Positions 54,850 to 62,714 of a DNA stretch of 64,000 nucleotides are shown here, one piece after another. Below the pieces are notes generated by a model. That model had not been told where the DNA came from and did not search any database. It saw only the letters and a program-made list of their open reading frames with translations. The DNA comes from Methylobacter sp. (GTDB lineage Bacteria > Pseudomonadota > Gammaproteobacteria > Methylococcales > Methylomonadaceae): assembly GCA_030699385.1 (NCBI GenBank), contig JAUYMY010000007.1, positions 1 to 64,000 of the forward strand. Reading direction: 5' to 3'. The position numbers and the translations under genes were made by a program. Within the stretch, counting starts at the first letter, position 1. Each line of letters begins with the position of its first letter.

Positions 54850-55209
54850 ATGACATTTACCGCAATGGATCTTGTGGCTCAGGCCAAACAACATATTGTT
54901 GAAATTGATATTGATGCTGCCAAAAACGCCTTGGGCACCAGTCTTGTTTTGGATGTCAGAGAGCTTGCTGAATACACGAGCGGCCATTTGCCGGGTGCAT
55001 TCAACATACCGCGCGGCGTATTGGAGTTCAAGATAGGCACGCATCCCGACTTTCAGGATAAACAAGATGCCCCTATTATTGTTTATTGCCAATCCGGCGG
55101 CCGTTCGGCATTGGCCACTGAAGCATTAAATAAAATGGGTTTCAATAATGCGCTGAGCATGGCGGGCGGATTTAAGGCCTGGACTGATAGCGGCAACGAA
55201 GTCGTTTAA
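54850..55209 (+). CDS. Rhodanese-like sulfurtransferase
   Basis: A 119-residue single rhodanese domain with the active-site loop 'VYCQSGGRSALAT' (Cys then a Gly-rich loop with Arg) and 'DVRELAEYTSGHLPGAFNIP'. Cytoplasmic: no signal. I chose the ATG at 54850 over the TTG at 54808. Its stop directly precedes hslR. A nearby sulfur-relay pair (DsrC, TusB) is convergent. Confidence 0.9.
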   Translation: MTFTAMDLVAQAKQHIVEIDIDAAKNALGTSLVLDVRELAEYTSGHLPGAFNIPRGVLEFKIGTHPDFQDKQDAPIIVYCQSGGRSALATEALNKMGFNNALSMAGGFKAWTDSGNEVV

Positions 55210-55602
55210 ATGGCTGAGTTGGAAACTATCCGGCTGGATAAGTGGCTCTGGGCGGCGCGTTTTTTTAAAACACGAAATCTAGCCGCCGAAGCCATTTCCG
55301 GCGGAAAAGTCCATGTTAACGGGCAACGCAGCAAGCCCGGCAAAGAAGTGAAAATCGGTGCCGAGCTTTCGATCAGCAAAGACAGTTATCGTTGGGAAAT
55401 CGTCATTATCGCCATCAACGGCCAGCGGCGTTCGGCCAAAGAAGCGCTCTTTCTGTATCAGGAAAGTCCTGAAAGCCTTGCCAGGCGCGAGCTGCAAATC
55501 ATACAGAATCGCGAACAGCGGGAATTATTCGATTTTAGCGGTAGGGAGCATAAGCCGAATAAAAAGGAACGGCGTTTGATTCACCAGTTTAAGCAAGGAT
55601 AA
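55210..55602 (+). CDS. hslR: S4-domain RNA-binding protein, heat-shock protein 15 family
   Basis: A 130-residue protein with an S4 domain ('RLDKWLWAARFFKTRNLAAE', 'VHVNGQRSKPGKEVKIG') and a basic tail. The E. coli relative rescues stalled 50S subunits carrying nascent chains. Starts immediately after the rhodanese stop. Confidence 0.93.
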   Translation: MAELETIRLDKWLWAARFFKTRNLAAEAISGGKVHVNGQRSKPGKEVKIGAELSISKDSYRWEIVIIAINGQRRSAKEALFLYQESPESLARRELQIIQNREQRELFDFSGREHKPNKKERRLIHQFKQG

Positions 55603-55929
55603 TTACAAACAGGTAGGCGGCTTAGGCAAGCCGGCCAGTTTGCAGGCGTATTTTAACGGGCCGTCGGGAAACAAGCGATGCAGATAGCGGCTGTTGCCTT
55701 TTGCCACGCCCAGTTCTTTAGCAATCGCCTTGGTAAATACCCGTGCATTAGGCAAGTGTTTGAATTGCTGATAATAATGGCGGATAAACAAAATGATTTC
55801 CCAGTGTTCAGCACTGAGTTCGATGTTGCTTACTGCGGCCAACTGTTCAGCGACCGATTCATTCCAGTCTGACGAGTTGAGCAAGAAACCTTGGTCTGTT
55901 GTTTCAAGGCTGAAGGTCGTAGAGCTCAT
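55603..55929 (-). CDS. DsrC/TusE family sulfur carrier with both C-terminal cysteines
   Basis: A 108-residue DsrC-type protein. The C-terminus 'CKLAGLPKPPTCL' has two Cys separated by ten residues, the last being penultimate: the CX10C pattern of DsrC proteins, while TusE proper keeps only the final Cys. 'YYQQFKHLPNARVFTKAI' is the family helix. I chose Met 3 of the track ORF because it makes an ATGA overlap with tusB. Confidence 0.9.
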   Translation of the reverse strand: MSSTTFSLETTDQGFLLNSSDWNESVAEQLAAVSNIELSAEHWEIILFIRHYYQQFKHLPNARVFTKAIAKELGVAKGNSRYLHRLFPDGPLKYACKLAGLPKPPTCL

Positions 55930-56216
55930 GTCCATGACTGAATAAGCGGATGTTGAACAGTCAACTTAACCAGACCTGCATAATCAATCACCTCAACGCC
56001 ATGCGTTAATTCATCGGCGGCAATTCCGCGCACGGCAATATCGTCCGACAACACACACAGGCGATTACTGGCTAATTGTTGCGTTAAGTTGGCGCTTAGA
56101 CTGCTGTTTTTTAATACGCGCAGCACTGCATTTTCAAGAAAAACCGCCACATCGCCGACGCCCATGCGCTCTAAAATGGCGGTTTCAATTGGCGACTGAA
56201 AAATAAGATGCAGCAT
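55926..56216 (-). CDS. tusB: Sulfur relay protein TusB/DsrH
   Basis: A 96-residue DsrH-like protein: 'MLHLIFQSPIETAILERMGV', 'LCVLSDDIAVRGI' and 'VEVIDYAGLVKLTVQHP'. In E. coli it works with TusC and TusD; in sulfur oxidisers as DsrEFH. No tusC/dsrF or tusD/dsrE gene is next to it. Coupled by overlap to the dsrC-like gene, four bases downstream of sugE. Confidence 0.88.
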   Translation of the reverse strand: MLHLIFQSPIETAILERMGVGDVAVFLENAVLRVLKNSSLSANLTQQLASNRLCVLSDDIAVRGIAADELTHGVEVIDYAGLVKLTVQHPLIQSWT

Positions 56217-56219
56217 ATT

Positions 56220-56540
56220 TTAGCTGTTGTCCGTTAATTTAAGACCGACAATCCCGGCAACGACCAAGGTAATCGATAGTAAACGGCACCAATCCGCAGA
56301 TTCTTTAAACAGAAAAATGCCTAATACTGCCACACCCACTGCACCCATTCCCGTCCAAACTGCGTAAGCGGTTCCCAAGGGTAGGGTCTTGATTGCCAAG
56401 ACCAACAGATAAAAACTACAGCCGCCGGACACCATGGTTGCGATGCTGGGCCACAGTTTAGTAAATCCTTGATTATATTTAAGACTTAAAGCGAATACTA
56501 TTTCTGCAATGCCCGCAGAAAATAACAAAAACCACGCCAC
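56220..56540 (-). CDS. sugE: Small multidrug resistance family transporter, SugE type
   Basis: A 106-residue protein with four membrane helices. 'AWFLLFSAGIAEIVFALSLK' has the essential helix-1 Glu, and 'LPLGTAYAVWTGMGAVGVAV' is the SMR signature. SugE/Gdx proteins export guanidinium. First gene of a three-gene minus-strand unit with tusB and the dsrC-like gene. Confidence 0.92.
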   Translation of the reverse strand: MAWFLLFSAGIAEIVFALSLKYNQGFTKLWPSIATMVSGGCSFYLLVLAIKTLPLGTAYAVWTGMGAVGVAVLGIFLFKESADWCRLLSITLVVAGIVGLKLTDNS

Positions 56541-56734
56541 GAATACTCCTTTCCTTTGTGCTCGAATGCCAAATATTCTACAATAGACTAAAATTTAGCG
56601 TTATTAAAAATTTCATCTATGAAAGGGTACAGCGGTATTTTTAGCTTGCAATTTAGGCTATATAGCCGTTTTTTTATTAATGCTTACTCAATCGATCATT
56701 ATCGATAGCCGCCTTAAAGATATTTAAACCGACA

Positions 56735-57457
56735 ATGAGCGACAATTCTTCTTTTTTAATCCAAAATTCAAAGCAAATTACCAGTCATTTATCCTTGCTG
56801 GTTAAAAGCAAATGTCTGCTTAGTGCGCGTTTTGGTGCGGCTAATGAATCTTATATCACTACTTTGCTGGGTGTTGACGAAAAAAATAATACGCTAATTT
56901 TAGATTACGCCAATAAAGAATATTTAAATCAGCACATAGTAAAAGCCGACAAAATCGCATTCGATACTGAATATGAGGGCATTAAAATTGCTTTTAGCGG
57001 ATCTTCGATAAAAAAAATAAGCCACAAAGGCGAGCCAGCATTTATCATGCCGATACCTAAATCACTTTATTGGATGCAGCGTAGAGAGTATTACCGGGTA
57101 AAATCGCCGCTATCAAATCCCAGTTATTGCCAATTAATAATAGAGGGTAGGGAGCCTGTTAATCTTCAGTTATATGATATTAGCCTAACCGGCTTTGCCA
57201 TGCTTAATCTGTCTAAAGAAATTTCTGATCTACTGATTCCAGGTAGGTTATTGTCAGACTGTAAACTTATACTTTCAGATAAAGAAGCGGGTCTCATCTC
57301 CTTTGAGATCTGCGCCAAATACATTATTAATCCGGACAAATTACAAAAAATACAAAAGATAGGTTGTAAATTTGTCGATATATCGCGTCCAGTTGAAGAG
57401 GCTATTCAGCGCAATATGCAGCAGATTCAGCGTAACAGCTTGCAAAAGAAAGACTGA
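56735..57457 (+). CDS. YcgR-like PilZ-domain c-di-GMP receptor, copy 1
   Basis: A 240-residue flagellar-brake-type protein. Residues 1-110 form the YcgR N-terminal domain and the C-terminal PilZ domain has 'QRREYYRVKSP' (RxxxR c-di-GMP motif region) and 'YDISLTGFAM' (D/NxSxxG). It should bind the product of the diguanylate cyclases at 21130 and 37128. About 65 percent identical by eye to the next gene. Confidence 0.9.
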   Translation: MSDNSSFLIQNSKQITSHLSLLVKSKCLLSARFGAANESYITTLLGVDEKNNTLILDYANKEYLNQHIVKADKIAFDTEYEGIKIAFSGSSIKKISHKGEPAFIMPIPKSLYWMQRREYYRVKSPLSNPSYCQLIIEGREPVNLQLYDISLTGFAMLNLSKEISDLLIPGRLLSDCKLILSDKEAGLISFEICAKYIINPDKLQKIQKIGCKFVDISRPVEEAIQRNMQQIQRNSLQKKD

Positions 57458-57519
57458 GTTTTGCCAAATTATGTAATGACAGTGTCTAATTTAAATATAA
57501 CCCAATTGGCCCCCTATTA

Positions 57520-58236
57520 ATGAACGACATATCCTCTTATTCCGTTAAAAATTCAAAGCAAATTATCGGTTATTTGTCCTTATTAGTTAAAAGTAAATGC
57601 CTACTCAGCGCTCGTTTCGGGGCAGATGAATCTTATATTACGACCTTGCTTTATGTTAATGAAAAAAATAACGTCGTTATCCTTGATTATGGCGCTAAGG
57701 AAGAATTGAACCAGCATATACTCAAGACAAATAAAGTAATGTTCGATGCCGAATATAAGGGTATCAAGGTTTCTTTTATTGGTAGCGGAATTACCAAGAC
57801 AACCTATAAAGGCGAGTTTGCCTTTACTATACCTATCCCTAAAGTGCTTTATTGGATGGAGCGCAGAGAGTTTTACCGAGTAAAACCGCCTATCGCGGCC
57901 CCCGCTTATTGCCAGTTAATCATAGGTGATAATAAACCCGTTAACCTGAAGTTATACGATATTAGCCTTAGCGGTTTTGCTATGCTTAATTTGTCCAAGG
58001 ACATTTCTGACCTGTTGACTCCCGGTACGATTGTCCCCGAAGGCAAGCTTAAGCTTTCAGAAACAGAAGAAAGCACGGTTGCCTTTGAGGTATGTACTAA
58101 GTACGTCATTAACCTGGATAAGTCGAAAAAAATCCAAAAAATAGGTTGTAAGCTTATTAAGTTAACGCGGCCGGTTGAAAGAAATATTCAGGTTTATATG
58201 CAGCGGGTTGAACGACGAATCTTGCAAAAAGAGTGA
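57520..58236 (+). CDS. YcgR-like PilZ-domain c-di-GMP receptor, copy 2
   Basis: A 238-residue paralogue of the preceding gene, same domain order: 'MERREFYRVKPP' and 'YDISLSGFAML'. The two genes start with a nearly identical block ('SKQI..LSLLVKSKCLLSARFGA'). A 62-base gap separates them. A recent tandem duplication is the simplest reading. Confidence 0.9.
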   Translation: MNDISSYSVKNSKQIIGYLSLLVKSKCLLSARFGADESYITTLLYVNEKNNVVILDYGAKEELNQHILKTNKVMFDAEYKGIKVSFIGSGITKTTYKGEFAFTIPIPKVLYWMERREFYRVKPPIAAPAYCQLIIGDNKPVNLKLYDISLSGFAMLNLSKDISDLLTPGTIVPEGKLKLSETEESTVAFEVCTKYVINLDKSKKIQKIGCKLIKLTRPVERNIQVYMQRVERRILQKE

Positions 58237-58321
58237 CTTGTTCGGCAGCTGGAAAGCTTCATGCAGATGAGGTTGATCTGGAACATTGTACTTAAGCATT
58301 GAACTTACCATCGAGGATTGT

Positions 58322-59260
58322 ATGAAAGCTGTAAGAATTCACAACTATGGCGACGCTAGCACGTTGAGCTATGAAGATGCGCCGATGCCAAGTATCTCAT
58401 CGAATAATGATGTGTTAATTCGGGTTATCGCTGCCTCAGTTAACCCCGTTGATTGGAAAATCAGAGAAGGATTGTTGGCGCAAATGATTCCGTACTCGCT
58501 GCCTTTGACTTTAGGATGGGATGTTTCGGGTGTTATTGAGGCTGTTGGCTCAACGTTTAGCAAATTTAAAGTCGGTGATGCTGTCTATTCGCGTCCTGAT
58601 ATTAAACGCAACGGCACCTATGCCGAATATGTAGTTATCCATGAAGATGAGGTCGCGCATAAGCCAAAGACGATATCTCATATCGAGGCTGCTGCTTTGC
58701 CTTTAGCGGGCATTACGGCCTGGGAAGCGATGTTTACGACGGCTCAACTCAAAGCGGGTCAATCAGTGTTAATTCATGCGGGGTCTGGGGGTGTCGGTTG
58801 TCTTGCCGTTCAGCTGGCAAAATCACAAGGCGCTTATGTCATTGCAACCACTTCAGGGAAAAATAGGGCTTTCGTTGAATCATTAGGGGCTGATCAGGTC
58901 ATTGATTATCGCAGCCAACGTTTTGAAGACGTTATTAGTGATGTGGATGTCGTGTTTGATACTATGGGTGGTGACGTGCAGGAGTCTTCTTGGTCAGTTT
59001 TAAAGCCCGGAGGCATTCTTGTTTCAATCATCAGTCCTCCTTCTACAGAAAAAGCAGCGGCACTTAGCGTGCGTAGTGCTTTTGTATTCATCGAACCTAA
59101 TGCGAAAATTCTTGAAGAACTTGCCGAACTGGTTGATGTTGGTAAGCTTCGCCCCATTATCGGTGCTGAATTCGCTCTTCAAGACATCGCCAAAGCACAT
59201 GCACTGAGCGAAACGGGACATACTGTTGGCAAAATAGTTTTGTACGTTGGCTTGCCTTAA
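58322..59260 (+). CDS. NADP-dependent MDR family oxidoreductase (quinone oxidoreductase-like)
   Basis: A 312-residue medium-chain dehydrogenase/reductase without catalytic zinc ligands. 'MKAVRIHNYGDASTLSYEDA', 'NPVDWKIREGLL', 'LGWDVSGVIEAVG' and the cofactor motif 'HAGSGGVGCLAVQLAKSQGA' are typical of zeta-crystallin-like reductases. I chose the ATG at 58322. Substrate unknown. Confidence 0.9.
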   Translation: MKAVRIHNYGDASTLSYEDAPMPSISSNNDVLIRVIAASVNPVDWKIREGLLAQMIPYSLPLTLGWDVSGVIEAVGSTFSKFKVGDAVYSRPDIKRNGTYAEYVVIHEDEVAHKPKTISHIEAAALPLAGITAWEAMFTTAQLKAGQSVLIHAGSGGVGCLAVQLAKSQGAYVIATTSGKNRAFVESLGADQVIDYRSQRFEDVISDVDVVFDTMGGDVQESSWSVLKPGGILVSIISPPSTEKAAALSVRSAFVFIEPNAKILEELAELVDVGKLRPIIGAEFALQDIAKAHALSETGHTVGKIVLYVGLP

Positions 59261-59849
59261 AGCGACTTTCTGAAAGAAATATATTCAAAATAATTGTTCA
59301 GGAGAGGCGCAGAAAACGCCAAGCGCCATCATTTTTACTGCTTTTTTTCGTGATTTTCGTCGGTTTTATTTATGGGTTCTTTCAGGTTTTGCGAAGCGAT
59401 GGCTGCATGTTAGATGTTATTAGTAAAAATAACACAAAAATATTTTTCTTCTTAATATCAATATGTTAATAATATGTCATTATTTTAATGAAATGTAATT
59501 GATTGATTTTATTTAATTTTTAATTGGCTAGGGTTTATTATGGGCTAATGCTGATATTAATATGAATTTCAGCTGAATGTGCTATTATCCGATCAAGAAT
59601 AAATTTATATCTAAAGATTTTCAAAAATTAAATTTTTAATGTTGTCGATCAAAAGGTATTTAAAATCAGTTCATATTGTATATATGGCATGAAATTTGTT
59701 TATTTTGAAAGTCTAATGATTATAGATGGTGTCGGTTTAGGTATTAAATTAATTTATTCTTTGTATCAACTTATTGGCATTCTTCGGTTATTATTTTTGA
59801 CTGCTAGTAAAAAACTTCGTTTAACTTCTAAATTTTTAAGGAATTCTTC
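59261..59849. other. AT-rich intergenic region, 589 bases
   Basis: No supported gene. Near 59338 there is half of a family A repeat ('TTTTTTTCGTGATTTTCGTC'). The rest is very AT-rich and contains long runs of T and A; it probably holds the promoter of the accessory genes that follow. It marks an abrupt change in base composition from the housekeeping side. Confidence 0.55.
59338..59365. repeat. Family A repeat, right-arm remnant
   Basis: 'CTGCTTTTTTTCGTGATTTT' then CGTC. Matches the right arm of the copies at 4264 and 8826 but the left arm is missing. Could be an eroded copy. Confidence 0.5.
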
Positions 59850-60419
59850 ATGGCTAAACAACGAGTAAGCTATTATAAAAATTTATCGGCAGACTATTCT
59901 CGTCCTGATCTAGTTGCGCCCTCATTGCAGGCAGAACTTATTAGTTTGGCAGAGAAAATAGTCGCAATGAAAGAAGAGGTTTTACCTGCAATCGATGCGA
60001 CTTACACTCTCGAACAAATCGAAAAAGAAAATATCGAATGGTGGCCTACACATTGCGAAGCCTTAAGACAGGGACGAGGTGATATTTTAACGGGAGAATA
60101 TCGAGATGATCTCGTTTATTTTTGCCAAGACGGGCCTTATAAGGGCGTGGAGCAACAAAAAGAACGTGAAAAACATTGGTGGGCCCTCATCGCGCAGCCC
60201 GGCGTTACGATGTGCTGGCCGATCGTCATGTTCTTCGGAGAGCATACCTACTTTGAGTGGAAATGCGTGGATGACGAAACCAATGAAACCCTCGCCAAAG
60301 GCAATGTCACCTGGGTTCGTCGCGGAAATCGTGGTGGCTGTTATCTAAAGACAGAGCAATTAACATTCTATCGTGATGTTTTTGCTGAACAAGGATTGCT
60401 GGATTTAATTAAAACCTAA
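59850..60419 (+). CDS. NTF2-like (SnoaL-type) protein
   Basis: A 189-residue soluble protein. 'EWWPTHCEALRQGRGDILTGEY' and 'DGPYKGVEQQKE' followed by strands 'VTMCWPIVMFFGEHTYFEWKC' and 'KGNVTWVRRGNRGGCYLKTE' suggest the cone-shaped NTF2/SnoaL fold, which can be enzymatic or ligand-binding. No catalytic residue is certain. ATG preceded by AAGGAATTC. First of four accessory genes on one strand. Confidence 0.6.
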   Translation: MAKQRVSYYKNLSADYSRPDLVAPSLQAELISLAEKIVAMKEEVLPAIDATYTLEQIEKENIEWWPTHCEALRQGRGDILTGEYRDDLVYFCQDGPYKGVEQQKEREKHWWALIAQPGVTMCWPIVMFFGEHTYFEWKCVDDETNETLAKGNVTWVRRGNRGGCYLKTEQLTFYRDVFAEQGLLDLIKT

Positions 60420-60549
60420 GATCAATCTTGCCATAAATTACGAAGCAAATTTAGTAGGTATCTTTTCCGCTTCGTAGTGAATGAAAGCCTTCCATTTTGG
60501 ATGGTCTAGCTCATTGGATTTTTTATATAAAATTAAAGAGGAAATAAAA

Positions 60550-61728
60550 ATGCCCGTTATAAGTCTTAATATCATTGGTCAAAAAGATGGCTCAGTTTTT
60601 TATCCAACTCCAGAGCAAGTTAAAAACGTACAGAATACTATAATGAATAATGAGTTAGAAGTTCTCTCTTCTAATTTTCCAATTCAACTAGGCTTTGTTA
60701 ATCATACTGATCCGAAAACAGGACTCAATCAATATGATATAGCAAAGCAGGCAGTACATGACTCCTTTCCTGGTTATATCGTAGTAGCCGCTAATCAACT
60801 CGCCTATCCAACCAGTGTTTATGATTTAACGCTAAATGATGGAATTTCAGTTTTAGCTGATATTCGCATTGTCGAGTTAGCTTTAGCCGAGCCCATTCAA
60901 GATGCAATGACCACCGCATTAACGGCTGCGATTCAATCTTCATTAGGAGCGGATTACCCCGACCTTAACATTAATGTTGCCTCAACCTTGATTACCGGTA
61001 ATGTGGATATTTCGCTGCCGGAATCAAAAAATGTCAATGATTTACCGATTGATGGCGTCATCAGCGCCATGGCACGCACTTCAGCAGATGGCACCGACAA
61101 TGTGAGTTTCCATGATTTTCTATGGAGCAAAATTTTAGCGGCTACCGATGCGCAAGGCTTAAATTTACATTTAATTAATCAATACGAAAATATTGATGGA
61201 CTCCGTGGCGGTGCTGGTAATGATGTTATAGAAGGGTCTAATGGCTATGATCCTTTATTATCAGGTGATGATGGTATTGATTTTATTATCGGCGGTGGTT
61301 ACACCGATGTCGGAAATAATGTAATTTCGGGTGATAGTGGTAATGATTTATTAGTTGCTGGCGGCCACAAAACCAGCCAATTCAATCAGTTTCTTTCTAC
61401 TTTCCCAAACGCTTTCAATGTTCAATCAGAAACACTAAATTCTATTATCAATAGTGTTACCGATAATGCACCCGGTAGATCCTATAACGTTTTTTCTTTC
61501 GATACTAATAGTGGCAATGATAAAGTTTATAACTTCCATGCCGCAACTGACCAAATCCGAATTTACTCCGGGCTAAATAATTCCAATATCACTAACTTTG
61601 ATAACCTTCTCGAACATATTAGTATTTCAGGAGATAATTTGACCATCGATTTTGGTGCTGATAATTCTGTGACTTTAGTAGGCGTTGACATTGCTAGCTT
61701 AGGTGCAAGCAACGTTGCCATTGTTTAG
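60550..61728 (+). CDS. RTX-type calcium-binding protein, probably secreted by type I
   Basis: A 392-residue protein. Residues around 215-275 hold glycine/aspartate-rich nonapeptide-like repeats: 'LRGGAGNDVIEGSNGYD', 'LSGDDGIDFIIGGG', 'ISGDSGNDLLVAGG'. The C-terminus 'NSVTLVGVDIASLGASNVAIV' resembles RTX secretion signals. No N-terminal signal peptide. I chose the ATG at 60550 (AGAGGAAATAAAA upstream). The N-terminal 200 residues are not recognised. No type I transporter lies in the window. Confidence 0.75.
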   Translation: MPVISLNIIGQKDGSVFYPTPEQVKNVQNTIMNNELEVLSSNFPIQLGFVNHTDPKTGLNQYDIAKQAVHDSFPGYIVVAANQLAYPTSVYDLTLNDGISVLADIRIVELALAEPIQDAMTTALTAAIQSSLGADYPDLNINVASTLITGNVDISLPESKNVNDLPIDGVISAMARTSADGTDNVSFHDFLWSKILAATDAQGLNLHLINQYENIDGLRGGAGNDVIEGSNGYDPLLSGDDGIDFIIGGGYTDVGNNVISGDSGNDLLVAGGHKTSQFNQFLSTFPNAFNVQSETLNSIINSVTDNAPGRSYNVFSFDTNSGNDKVYNFHAATDQIRIYSGLNNSNITNFDNLLEHISISGDNLTIDFGADNSVTLVGVDIASLGASNVAIV

Positions 61729-61852
61729 TCGATATAAAGTATCTCTCTGGAAAATACTAAGTAGTAATTAAAAGTAATTTTCCTTTATAGAATGGCTCGA
61801 TATTCAGTAAATCAAAAAATGTAACCGCTCAACCGTATGTTAAAAATGATTG

Positions 61853-61891
61853 AATAGAACTCGGTAATTGCCGAGTTCTATTCCTTTTTTG
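61853..61891 (+). terminator. Terminator after the RTX gene
   Basis: Twelve-base-pair stem AATAGAACTCGG / CCGAGTTCTATT with a six-base loop, followed by CC and six T. Confidence 0.88.
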
Positions 61892-62022
61892 CTGAGTGGT
61901 TACAAATTTTTCTGAATAATATGATATGTCGCTGTACTATATTTTATAGTTTTAGGGCAGTCTTGTTACCTGTTTAAGATATGCCACGCTTACCCATAAC
62001 CAATGATTGTTAAGGAAATTTT

Positions 62023-62628
62023 ATGCCTGCAAAAAAAATTGCCGTATTGATTGAAGAACACTTTGATGAAACTGAATATCATCGGTTCAACGAATTTTTT
62101 CCACAACAGGGTTACGAAGTCGAATATATCTCAAATCTTTGGAATCAGCCCAGTCTTACTTTTAACGGCAATGATCACACGACCGAAGTGAAAGTAATTG
62201 TTGATTTCGGAAGTGTTAAACCCACCGACTATGCGGGTGTGATTCTGATTGGGGGTTATGCAATGGATAGGCTACGTTATCAGGAAACAGTTCAACCAAA
62301 GCAAGCCAATCAAGCACCGGCGGTGATTTTTTTACGAGAAGCCGTTAAAGCTATGGATGAAGGTCTGCTTAATATCGGTACTATTTGCCATAGTTTGTGG
62401 TTGTTTTGCGCCGATACTTCATTACTCAAAGGTCGTAAAGTGACATGCGCACATAATATTATCTGCGATGTTGAAAATGCAGGTGGCATTGTAATCTATG
62501 AGGAAGGGCAAACCGTTGATAGTTATATTGATGGTAATCTGATTACGGGAAAACATCCTGGAGTCGTAGACAGCTTTATGCAAATTTTTCTGGACGAATT
62601 AAATAAGAAAGCAGCATTACAAAAGTAA
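62023..62628 (+). CDS. DJ-1/PfpI family protein
   Basis: A 201-residue class I glutamine amidotransferase-like protein. The nucleophile elbow is 'GTICHSLWLF' with the Cys at about residue 124, preceded by 'GVILIGGYAMDRLR'. 'HFDETEYHRFNEFF' gives the conserved Glu region. Members include proteases, deglycases and chaperones; which applies is unknown. Strong AAGGAA ribosome site. Confidence 0.88.
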   Translation: MPAKKIAVLIEEHFDETEYHRFNEFFPQQGYEVEYISNLWNQPSLTFNGNDHTTEVKVIVDFGSVKPTDYAGVILIGGYAMDRLRYQETVQPKQANQAPAVIFLREAVKAMDEGLLNIGTICHSLWLFCADTSLLKGRKVTCAHNIICDVENAGGIVIYEEGQTVDSYIDGNLITGKHPGVVDSFMQIFLDELNKKAALQK

Positions 62629-62714
62629 GTTATTGTGATAACGTCGATGAACTGATTATTTAGTTTTTTAACCGATGATTGTTTTACAAAAAAAATAAAT
62701 ATAAGGAAAGCAAG

